A stretch of 5,195 nucleotides of DNA from Vicinamibacteria bacterium (GTDB lineage: Bacteria; Acidobacteriota; Vicinamibacteria; Vicinamibacterales; UBA2999): the NCBI GenBank assembly GCA_025924295.1, contig JAICEG010000362.1:1-5195 (forward strand). Reading direction: 5' to 3'. A program made the translations under genes and the position numbers. Positions 1 through 5,195 of this stretch are shown in pieces; the first letter of the stretch is position 1, and every line of letters starts with the position of its first letter. A model generated the notes under the pieces. The model searched no databases. It had not been told where the DNA came from and saw only the letters and a program-made list of their open reading frames with translations.

Positions 1-87
1 GACCTGCCGAAGGATCGGCTCGAGTCGGTCGTAGAGCGCGGGCAGGTTCGACGCCTCGTTGAACGCCGGCGTCACGATCGATATCAG
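1..87 (-). CDS. N-terminus of a family-2 glycosyltransferase (partial)
   Basis: The minus-strand frame at the left edge reads ISIVTPAFNEASNLPAL and continues YDRLEPILRQV to position 1. This is the textbook opening of a GT-A fold, family-2 glycosyltransferase: beta strand 1, then the P-x-(F/Y)-N-E nucleotide-binding loop. The NLPALYDRL stretch is most like polyprenyl-phosphate sugar transferases (GtrB, ArnC and DPM1 group), though 29 residues cannot settle that. The rest of the gene lies outside the window. The frame has no ATG nearby and none is seen upstream to about 150. A CTG at 87-85 overlaps the aminotransferase stop (CTGA, 87-84) and would give a standard-looking MISIVTPAFNE N-terminus. 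A GTG at 75-73 is the only conventional alternative but would cut strand 1 short. In context it should transfer a sugar made by this cluster. Confidence 0.75.
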   Translation of the reverse strand, partial: MISIVTPAFNEASNLPALYDRLEPILRQV

Positions 88-1232
88 GATCGGCCTCCCA
101 CGACCCGCCTGACCTCGGCAATCACCCTGTCCTGATCCGACTCCGTCAGCTGATGGAAGAGCGGCAGGACGATCGCGGAGTCCTGCGCCTCCTCGCTCCG
201 CCGCAGCGGACCCGGCGCTCGCCAGGTGCCCGCTGGGTACGCGCCTTCCCGATGTGCGTTCATCGCCCCGCGACGGGTCGCGATTCCCGCATCGAGAAGT
301 GCCTGCATGATCTGACGCTGGCGTCCGGCGACGACGTGCACGGCGTAGCTCTGCCAGTTCGTGCGCGCCCACTCGGGTTCGGGCGGCACCCGCAATCCGT
401 CGACACCGGCAAGTCCTTCCTGATAACGGGCGGCAAGCGTGCGCCGGCGCGACACGATCGCCGGCAGGCGCTTCAACTGTTCACGCCCGATCGCGGCCTG
501 GATGTCGGTCATCCGGTAGTTGTAACCCAGCACCGGATACTCCTCCTGGATCACCTTCGATGCGGTGTGTCTCACGGCGTCCGAGACATTCATGCCGTGA
601 TGACGCAGGAGCCGGAACTGCTGATCGAGCGCCGAATCGGCGGTGGTCAGCATCCCGCCGTCACCGGTCGACAACAGTTTGCGTGGATGAAACGAGAAAC
701 AGGCGACGAGCCCGTGCGGACGGCCGATTCGTTCCCAGCGCCCGTTCCAGTCGATCTCGCTTCCGACCGCGCACGCCGCGTCCTCGACCACAGGAATCGC
801 CCGCCGGCGGCCGATCTCCAGAATCGCCGGGAGGTCGCATGGCATCCCGAACTGGTGGACCACCAGGATTGCCTTCGTGCGCGGGCCCATCGCATCTTTG
901 ACGAGCGCCGGATCGATGTTGAAGGTGTCCGGCTGCACGTCGACGAACACCGGCGTCGCGCCGCAATAGCGCACCACGTTGGCGGTGGCAATGAAGGAGT
1001 GACTGACCGTCACGACCTCGTCGCCTGCCGCGACGCCGCACGCGACGAGCGCCAGGTGCAGGGCGGTCGTGCAACTCGAGACCGCGCACGCGTGCGGGGC
1101 GCCCATCGACGCCGCGAACTCCTGCTCGAATGCGGCGACTTCGGGACCCTGCGTCACCCACCCGGACAGGATCGCGCGCCGCGCGGCCTCGGCCTCCTGC
1201 TCGCCGAGCCAGGGGCGCGCGACCGGAATCAT
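84..1232 (-). CDS. Second DegT/DnrJ/EryC1/StrS sugar aminotransferase
   Basis: PLP-dependent aminotransferase of 382 aa from the ATG at 1232. Landmarks: PWLGEQEAEAARRAI near the start; SGWVTQGP (23-30); SSCTTALHLAL (52-62); VVEDAACAVGSE (148-159), with Asp151 for the PLP pyridine nitrogen; FSFHPRKLLSTGDGG (179-193), with Schiff-base Lys185; GYNYRMTDIQAAIGREQL (236-253); and TRRGAMNAHREGAY (319-332). These resemble perosamine-synthetase-like enzymes that aminate C4 of a 4-keto sugar, not the 3-aminating type encoded at 4131-3019, whose HYPIPVHLQPAY block is absent. It probably aminates the product of the SDR encoded just upstream. Start choice: the SDR stop at 1249-1247 overlaps an in-frame GTG at 1250 (GTGA), giving 388 aa starting VSETIS. 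The ATG at 1232 gives the MIPVARPWLG beginning usual for the family and is preferred slightly; neither has a strong ribosome binding site. A more distant ATG at 1334 would overlap the SDR gene by 88 bases and is unlikely. Confidence 0.92.
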   Translation of the reverse strand: MIPVARPWLGEQEAEAARRAILSGWVTQGPEVAAFEQEFAASMGAPHACAVSSCTTALHLALVACGVAAGDEVVTVSHSFIATANVVRYCGATPVFVDVQPDTFNIDPALVKDAMGPRTKAILVVHQFGMPCDLPAILEIGRRRAIPVVEDAACAVGSEIDWNGRWERIGRPHGLVACFSFHPRKLLSTGDGGMLTTADSALDQQFRLLRHHGMNVSDAVRHTASKVIQEEYPVLGYNYRMTDIQAAIGREQLKRLPAIVSRRRTLAARYQEGLAGVDGLRVPPEPEWARTNWQSYAVHVVAGRQRQIMQALLDAGIATRRGAMNAHREGAYPAGTWRAPGPLRRSEEAQDSAIVLPLFHQLTESDQDRVIAEVRRVVGGRS

Positions 1233-1246
1233 GCTGATGGTCTCGC

Positions 1247-2281
1247 TCACGCCACGCCGGATGTCGACACCCAGTTGTGCAGGATCTCCTGCTCCAGCAA
1301 CTGCTCGGGCGGCACGCCGCTGTCGCGATACCACTGCAGCAGGCGCTGCAACCCCTCCGACAGCGTCACGCGCGGCTCGTATCCCAGCATCGACTTTGCC
1401 CGAGACACATCGGCAACGAGTCGCGGCACATCGCCCGGACGAGGCCGATCGTGAATCACCTCTGCGTTCGGCCGACCGACCTCGAGGGTCACCAGTTGTG
1501 TCAGCTCGTTGATCGTCACTTCCTGGCCGCTGCCCACATTGATCGTTTCACCAACCGCCTGAGGCTGCTCGCCGGCAAGCAGAATGCCGTGCGCCGTGTC
1601 AGTGACGAACGTGAAGTCTCGCGACTGGGTGCCGTCGCCAAAGACCACCATCGGCCGCCCGGCGAGACAGCGAAGCAGGAATTTCGGAATGACTTCGCCG
1701 CTGTCACCCTCGTGATGAGACCGTGGACCGTAGGCGTTGAACGGGCGGACGACGACAGTGGGGTAGCCGTAGGTGCGATAGTACGCACGCGCGTAACATT
1801 CGCCGGCCAGCTTCGAGCCGCCGTAGACCGTGCACGGGAACGCGGGATGGTCCTCGGTCATCTGCTCCCACCGAATGGTGGGCGCCCAGCGCACGCCGCC
1901 GTAGACCTCGGAACTGGACACGTACACGAACCTCGGCACATCAGCGTGCCGGCACGCCGCCAGCAGGCCCAGCGTCGCAGTGGCGTTGACGTCATGGTTC
2001 TCGTGGGGCGAATGCACCGAGTGGCGCACGCCAAGGCAGGCGAGGTGGTACACGGCTCGCGCCGTCCGCAGGTGCGGCATCAGGGCATCGATGTCCCGGA
2101 TGTCCACCACCATCAACGTGACGTGTGGCGAGAGACAATCGGCAACGTTCTCGCGCTTGCCGTTGACCAGGTTGTCCACGATGACGACCCGGTCACCCCT
2201 CGCCGCAAGTTGCCTGACCAACTCGGAGCCTATGAAGCCCGCGCCGCCGGTCACTATGACTGTCGAGCGTTCACTCGACAT
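1247..2281 (-). CDS. Extended-SDR nucleotide-sugar epimerase/dehydratase/decarboxylase
   Basis: NAD-dependent extended short-chain dehydrogenase of 344 aa, full length for sugar-nucleotide enzymes of this type. Landmarks: VTGGAGFIG (10-18) dinucleotide loop; VIVDN (33-37), with Asp36 expected to bind the adenosine ribose of NAD; HLACLGVRHS (79-88); SSSEVYG (122-128); YGGSK, with catalytic Tyr153 and Lys157; VVRPFNAYGP (177-186); GDGTQSRDFTFV (215-226). In dTDP-glucose 4,6-dehydratase the equivalent of SSSE reads Thr-Asp-Glu. Here the Asp is Ser124 while Glu125 is kept, as in UDP-xylose synthases (UXS) and some epimerases. The reaction is therefore not fixed: 4-epimerase, UXS-like decarboxylase and variant dehydratase all remain possible. 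The ATG at 2281 places the glycine motif at the usual distance from the start. The stop overlaps a GTG in the following aminotransferase frame, and the two probably act in sequence on one sugar. Confidence 0.92.
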   Translation of the reverse strand: MSSERSTVIVTGGAGFIGSELVRQLAARGDRVVIVDNLVNGKRENVADCLSPHVTLMVVDIRDIDALMPHLRTARAVYHLACLGVRHSVHSPHENHDVNATATLGLLAACRHADVPRFVYVSSSEVYGGVRWAPTIRWEQMTEDHPAFPCTVYGGSKLAGECYARAYYRTYGYPTVVVRPFNAYGPRSHHEGDSGEVIPKFLLRCLAGRPMVVFGDGTQSRDFTFVTDTAHGILLAGEQPQAVGETINVGSGQEVTINELTQLVTLEVGRPNAEVIHDRPRPGDVPRLVADVSRAKSMLGYEPRVTLSEGLQRLLQWYRDSGVPPEQLLEQEILHNWVSTSGVA

Positions 2282-2285
2282 GGAA

Positions 2286-2292
2286 TTTCCCC
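2286..2292 (-). promoter_or_regulatory. Weak ribosome binding site before the SDR gene
   Basis: The 34-base gap between the acyltransferase stop (2316) and the SDR ATG (2281) is the longest non-coding stretch in the window. On the minus strand it holds GGGGAAA, 4 bases before the ATG, and GAGGGA at 2301-2296, 14 bases before it. Neither is an ideal Shine-Dalgarno. The gap is too short for a convincing promoter or terminator, and no hairpin plus T-run is visible, so the SDR gene is most likely transcribed with its upstream neighbours. Confidence 0.35.
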
Positions 2293-2315
2293 ACGTCCCT
2301 CATCGGAAGACTCTC

Positions 2316-3005
2316 CTAACGGGTGTCGCCGTACCCTTCACGCCAACGCAGCAACTTGGCTGGAACCCCGGCGACGACGGCAAATGCAGGCACATCGTGT
2401 GAAACCACGGCGCCTGCTCCGACGATCGCGCCCTTTCCTACCGTCACACCGGGAAGAATGACGGCGTTGACGCCGACATCAGCCCAGGCACCAATCCTCA
2501 CGGGGCGTATTTCGAGGTCGGTTTGAATGATGGGCACGTCTGTCGGCACACCAGTGTGTGTCGACCCTAATACTTTCGCGCCCGGTCCCCAGCCGACGTA
2601 CTCCTCGATGACGAGATCCCGGGCATCGAAGTAGCTTTGCGGACCGATCCACGAGTGATCGCCGATGACGCAACGACCGTCAAACCGCCCCTGGATGAAG
2701 ACCTGCTCGCCGATGAAAACACCGTTGCCGATCTCGAAGGTTTCGGGATGCGTCGCAATCGCCCCGCGACCGATCCGGACGCCATCACCAAATCGCCGCG
2801 CCAGTGCCCGCCACACCGCGCGACGCATGCGTACATCATCATCACTCAGTCCGTGTGCGTGCTGCGCGGCGAGAGCCAGGAGCTCGGCATGCGAGCGCTC
2901 ACGACGCAGGCGGTCCGCCAGCGCGACCTCGTCTGGCGGGTCCGGTGCGACCAGCCGCCGACCGTGCACCGCGGGCACGATCCGCGAGCTCTGCGTCGAA
3001 TCCAT
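2316..3005 (-). CDS. Left-handed beta-helix (hexapeptide-repeat) acyltransferase
   Basis: Acyltransferase of 229 aa from the ATG at 3005. Residues about 76-215 show hexapeptide repeats ([LIV]-G-x4 spacing), for example VRIGRG, FEIGNGVFIGE, CVIGDHSWIG, VRIGAWADVG and VTVGKGAIVGAGAVV. It ends with the typical VVAGVPAKLLRWR cap (210-222). His150 in LGSTHTG is the best catalytic-base candidate. Such enzymes form trimers and move acetyl or a similar acyl group from acyl-CoA. Placed straight after the aminotransferase, it probably N-acylates the new amino group, the role of WbpD/WlbB, but the fold and tail also fit O-acetyltransferases of the WcaF/NodL type. Residues 1-75 form a charged, likely helical extension (ADRLRRERSHAELLALA) not usual in roughly 190-aa WbpD-type enzymes. 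The start is uncertain: no good ribosome binding site precedes 3005, and an in-frame ATG at 3083 would overlap the aminotransferase by 65 bases. The 3005 start leaves a 13-base gap and is preferred. Stop is TAG. Confidence 0.88.
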   Translation of the reverse strand: MDSTQSSRIVPAVHGRRLVAPDPPDEVALADRLRRERSHAELLALAAQHAHGLSDDDVRMRRAVWRALARRFGDGVRIGRGAIATHPETFEIGNGVFIGEQVFIQGRFDGRCVIGDHSWIGPQSYFDARDLVIEEYVGWGPGAKVLGSTHTGVPTDVPIIQTDLEIRPVRIGAWADVGVNAVILPGVTVGKGAIVGAGAVVSHDVPAFAVVAGVPAKLLRWREGYGDTR

Positions 3006-3018
3006 AGTAGTGAGAACG

Positions 3019-4131
3019 TCAGCCGCGGACTTCTGCGACAACACCGGCCCGGAAGAGCGCGGCAATGGTGTCGATCTGCTCATCCGTCAGCTCGGGAAAC
3101 ATCGGCAGCGACAACACTTCCTTTGCCGCCTGTTCTGCGACCGGAAATGCACCAACGTCGTAGCCGAGGTCACGGTAGGCCGGCTGCAGGTGCACGGGAA
3201 TCGGGTAGTGCACGCCCGTCTGCACACCCGCCTCGCCAAGCCGGGCTCGCCACACATCGCGCTCCTTCAGCCTGACGACGTACGCATGGTAGACGTGTCG
3301 TACCCCGGCCCTTTCGAAGGGCAGCATGGCAGGCGTGTCACGCAGACGATCCGCGTACACCGCGGCCCGGCTTCGACGCGCGGTCGTCCATGCCTCGAGG
3401 TGTTTGAGCTTCACGCCGAGGACTGCGCCCTGGATGCCGTCCATCCGGTAGTTGAAGGCGCGGTACTTGTGCTCGTAGCGGACTTCCTCACCCCAGGCCC
3501 GAAGCAGCCGAATCTTCGCGGCCAGGGCCGAATCACTGGTGACGACCGCGCCGCCTTCGCCGTACGCGCCGAGATTCTTCCCCGGGTAAAAGCTGAAGCA
3601 ACCCAATCGACCCATCGACCCGCAACGGCGCCCCCGGTATTCCGATCCATGCGCCTGACAGGCGTCTTCGATCACCGGCAGCCCGTGCTTCTCCGCGATC
3701 GCGAGAATCGGATCCATGTCAGCGGGTTGTCCGTAGAGATGAACCGGGACGATCGCCCTGGTCCGTGGCGTAATGGCCGCCTCGACTCGCGCCGGATCCA
3801 TCGTCCAGTAGTCGGGCTCGACGTCGACGAGCACGGGCTTTGCGCCGGCGTATTCGATCGACGCGACCGTGGCGACAAACGTGAACGGTACCGTGATGAC
3901 TTCGTCGCCAGGCCGGACGCCAGCCGCCAGCAGTGCCAGGTGGAGGGCGCTCGTGCCGCTGTTCACCCCGATGGCTTCGGTGGTGTTGCAGAACGCGGCG
4001 AAGTCGCGCTCGAACGCCGACACGGCGGGACCGAGTATGTAGGTCGACTCGTCGAGCACATGTTGAATGGCGCGATCGATCTCGGGCTTGAGCGCCCGGT
4101 ACTGTGCCTTCAGATCTGCGTAAGGAATCAT
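3019..4131 (-). CDS. DegT/DnrJ/EryC1/StrS sugar aminotransferase, WbpE/WlbC-like
   Basis: PLP-dependent sugar aminotransferase of 370 aa, full length for the family. It would transfer an amino group, normally from glutamate, onto a keto nucleotide sugar in the cytosol. Visible landmarks in order: MIPYADLKAQY start; NSGTSALHLAL (57-67, PLP phosphate region); VIEDACQAHGSEY (153-165), with Asp156 expected to pair with the PLP pyridine nitrogen; FSFYPGKNLGAYGEGG (179-194), with Lys185 as the Schiff-base lysine; NYRMDGIQGA (227-236); and HYPIPVHLQPAY (308-319). The last block is, from memory, typical of the WbpE/WlbC and FdtB/QdtB branch that aminates C3. Together with the preceding oxidoreductase and following acyltransferase this suggests a 3-amino nucleotide sugar product. 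The ATG at 4131 sits in an ATGA overlap with the oxidoreductase stop, suggesting translational coupling. Family is certain; the substrate is inferred. Confidence 0.93.
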   Translation of the reverse strand: MIPYADLKAQYRALKPEIDRAIQHVLDESTYILGPAVSAFERDFAAFCNTTEAIGVNSGTSALHLALLAAGVRPGDEVITVPFTFVATVASIEYAGAKPVLVDVEPDYWTMDPARVEAAITPRTRAIVPVHLYGQPADMDPILAIAEKHGLPVIEDACQAHGSEYRGRRCGSMGRLGCFSFYPGKNLGAYGEGGAVVTSDSALAAKIRLLRAWGEEVRYEHKYRAFNYRMDGIQGAVLGVKLKHLEAWTTARRSRAAVYADRLRDTPAMLPFERAGVRHVYHAYVVRLKERDVWRARLGEAGVQTGVHYPIPVHLQPAYRDLGYDVGAFPVAEQAAKEVLSLPMFPELTDEQIDTIAALFRAGVVAEVRG

Positions 4132-5153
4132 GTCACCACTGCACGATTGAGGCTGACGAGCCGCCCGCGTTCCACCATCGACTCGGTCGCGGCCTCGAGG
4201 AGACGCACGACGCGAAGACCGGATTCACCGTCGGTGATCGGCGTGCCGCCGCGCGCGACACACTCGGCGAAGTGTGCCGCCTCCACGCTGAGCGCTTCGG
4301 TCAGGTCTATTTGGGGGGCCCACATGTCGCCCGTCCGATAGCCGACGAGCAACTGATACACGTTCTCGGGACTCGGATTCACCGAAATGCCCTTGTCGTA
4401 GACCCTGAGTTTCTCGCTCGCTTCGAGGTCGTCGAACACAACCATGCGGCGGCTGCCGCCCAGCAGGGTGCGCCGCACTTTCACCGGCGCGAGCCAGTTG
4501 ACGTGAATGTGTCCAATCAGCGGGCTGTCGAAGAACATCGTCATGTAGGCGATGTTCTCGGGCTCGCCTGGCACGTGTGCGAGTCCAGTGGCCGAGACGG
4601 CGGCGGGTTGTTTCTGGAGAACGTAGTCCATGATCGAGAGATCGTGGACCGCCAGATCCCACAGCACGTTGACGTCGTGCTGAAAGAGGCCCAGGTTGAT
4701 CCGCACCGAATCGTAGTAGTAGATGTCGCCCAGGTCCCCCTTCGTCACCAGGTCGCGCATCGCGCGAACCGCGCTCGTGTAGACGAAGGTGTGATCGACC
4801 ATCAGGACGACCCGGCGGCGCGCCGCTTCCTCGATCATCTGCGAGGCCTGCTCCGACGAGGACGCAATCGGCTTCTCCACGAGCACGTGCTTGCCCTCGT
4901 GGATCGCGAGCATCGCCAGCTCGAAGTGATGGAACACCGGGGTCGCAATGACGACGGCATCGACCGACGGGTCCTTGATCAGTTCGACCGGATCCTTTGT
5001 GGTCCGAACACCTGGATAACGACGCGCCGCCAACGCGAGTCGTTCGGGTCGGCGATCGCACACGACGGTGACCCTGGCCGAGGCGAGTTCGGCGAAGTTC
5101 CTGACCAGATTGGGGCCCCAGTATCCGTACCCAATCACACCGATTCGAATCAC
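4128..5153 (-). CDS. Gfo/Idh/MocA-family NAD(P)-dependent nucleotide-sugar oxidoreductase
   Basis: Predicted cytosolic dehydrogenase of 341 aa, a usual length for the family. The N-terminal Rossmann fold opens at once with IGVIGYGYWGPN (glycines 8, 10 and 13). The family's EKP motif is at residues 93-95, where Lys94 is the expected catalytic/cofactor lysine. The C-terminal substrate domain carries WDLAVHD (165-171), whose Asp166 and His170 fit the usual active-site position. In such clusters these enzymes oxidise a sugar hydroxyl, typically C3 of a UDP- or dTDP-sugar, to the ketone used by the next enzyme, an aminotransferase. That role is inferred from the oxidoreductase-aminotransferase-acyltransferase order. 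UDP-GlcNAcA 3-dehydrogenase (WbpB/WlbA role) is the leading guess, but the GYGYWGPN loop differs from the GAAGYIAPRH loop I recall for WbpB/WlbA, so no symbol is given. The GTG start is supported by AGGAG 8 bases upstream. Its stop overlaps the next gene by 4 bases. Confidence 0.9.
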   Translation of the reverse strand: MIRIGVIGYGYWGPNLVRNFAELASARVTVVCDRRPERLALAARRYPGVRTTKDPVELIKDPSVDAVVIATPVFHHFELAMLAIHEGKHVLVEKPIASSSEQASQMIEEAARRRVVLMVDHTFVYTSAVRAMRDLVTKGDLGDIYYYDSVRINLGLFQHDVNVLWDLAVHDLSIMDYVLQKQPAAVSATGLAHVPGEPENIAYMTMFFDSPLIGHIHVNWLAPVKVRRTLLGGSRRMVVFDDLEASEKLRVYDKGISVNPSPENVYQLLVGYRTGDMWAPQIDLTEALSVEAAHFAECVARGGTPITDGESGLRVVRLLEAATESMVERGRLVSLNRAVVT

Positions 5154-5195
5154 GCCGGCCGCTCCTGTCCGAGGCTTCTCAGCAGGACACGAGCC
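5150..5195 (-). CDS. C-terminal end of an upstream gene, function unknown (partial)
   Basis: The minus-strand frame entering at the right edge reads ARVLLRSLGQERPA and stops at TGA (5152-5150). That stop shares four bases (GTGA, 5153-5150) with the GTG start of the oxidoreductase, the same arrangement as at other junctions in this cluster, which is the main reason to believe it is a real gene end. Only about 14 residues are visible, so no family can be named. A competing frame also ends here, reading LVSC before a TGA near 5181, and cannot be excluded. By context it is probably another sugar-biosynthesis or glycan-assembly gene of the same operon, but that is inference only. Confidence 0.4.
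   Translation of the reverse strand, partial: ARVLLRSLGQERPA
5162..5166 (-). promoter_or_regulatory. Shine-Dalgarno for the Gfo/Idh/MocA oxidoreductase
   Basis: The minus strand reads AGGAG at 5166-5162, followed by an 8-base spacer and then GTG at 5153. Sequence and spacing are close to ideal for a bacterial ribosome binding site. The site decides the start: the frame stays open upstream to the window edge but offers no ATG, GTG or TTG there. It is the clearest ribosome binding site in the window. Confidence 0.75.

Noticed and set aside
153..1454. Plus-strand open frame of 433 codons
   Set aside because: Antisense to the second aminotransferase and the end of the SDR; rich in Arg, His, Asp and Gly without domain signature. 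Treated as a GC-driven shadow.
2282..2315. Internal promoter or terminator in the 34-base gap
   Set aside because: No -35/-10 pair, no stem-loop with T-run; the gap is too short and fits ordinary intra-operon spacing.
1277..2461. Plus-strand open frame of 394 codons
   Set aside because: Antisense to the SDR across its whole length, no family motif, biased composition; the minus-strand SDR has all its catalytic residues and is clearly the real gene.
3006..3083. Earlier start of the acyltransferase at the ATG at 3083
   Set aside because: It would overlap the aminotransferase coding region by 65 bases, add an unconserved-looking Ser/Pro-rich stretch and has no good ribosome binding site; the ATG at 3005 is simpler though not proven.
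84..4131. Recent tandem duplication of the two DegT-family aminotransferases
   Set aside because: They share only the family motifs (PLP lysine block, EDA block, NYRM block) and differ in their C-terminal substrate loops, so they are distant paralogues of different subfamilies.
2665..4341. Plus-strand open frame of 558 codons
   Set aside because: It lies antisense to the oxidoreductase, aminotransferase and acyltransferase genes, has an Arg/Ser/Pro-rich composition with no recognisable motif, and is the kind of long shadow frame expected in GC-rich DNA.
1..5195. CRISPR array, tRNA, rRNA, insertion sequence or defence system
   Set aside because: No repeat-spacer pattern, no RNA-gene-like segment, no transposase or inverted ends, and no nuclease or defence motif; nearly every base is accounted for by the sugar-biosynthesis genes.

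Overview
The window is a compact, single-strand gene cluster for making nucleotide-activated amino sugars, of the kind found in O-antigen, capsule or exopolysaccharide loci. Every supported gene reads on the minus strand, so transcription runs from position 5195 toward position 1. The DNA is GC-rich by eye, start codons include GTG, and coding density is close to 100%. This fits a high-GC bacterium. Nothing in the window fixes the phylum; an acidobacterial or proteobacterial type of genome is only a guess.

In order of transcription: (1) the last 14 or so codons of an unidentified gene at the right edge; (2) a Gfo/Idh/MocA-family NAD(P)-dependent sugar oxidoreductase (5153-4128); (3) a DegT/DnrJ/EryC1/StrS PLP aminotransferase with WbpE/WlbC-like features (4131-3019); (4) a left-handed beta-helix (hexapeptide-repeat) acyltransferase (3005-2316); (5) an extended-SDR sugar epimerase/dehydratase/decarboxylase (2281-1247); (6) a second, clearly different DegT-family aminotransferase (1232-84, possibly starting at the GTG at 1250); (7) the first 29 codons of a family-2 glycosyltransferase that runs off the left edge.

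Genes 2-4 form the classic oxidise, transaminate, acylate trio. Such a trio turns a sugar C3-hydroxyl into a 3-acylamido group, as in UDP-GlcNAc(3NAc)A or dTDP-3-amino-sugar pathways. Genes 5-6 form a second pair, nucleotide-sugar SDR plus aminotransferase, of the sort that makes a keto sugar and aminates it. The glycosyltransferase would then move a finished sugar onto a lipid carrier or glycan. The exact sugars cannot be read from the sequence, and the nucleotide-sugar 6-dehydrogenase or 4,6-dehydratase expected to feed the first trio is not in the window.

The genes are packed like a single operon. Four junctions are 4-base stop/start overlaps of the form NTGA (GTGA, ATGA, GTGA, CTGA) and the other two gaps are 13 and 34 bases. 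No promoter, terminator, RNA gene, mobile element, repeat array or CRISPR was seen, and no non-coding stretch exceeds about 35 bases. The window looks like an ordinary though incompletely characterised surface-sugar locus. The points most worth a second look are the possible CTG start of the glycosyltransferase, the uncertain reaction of the SDR, and the pairing of two amino-sugar modules.
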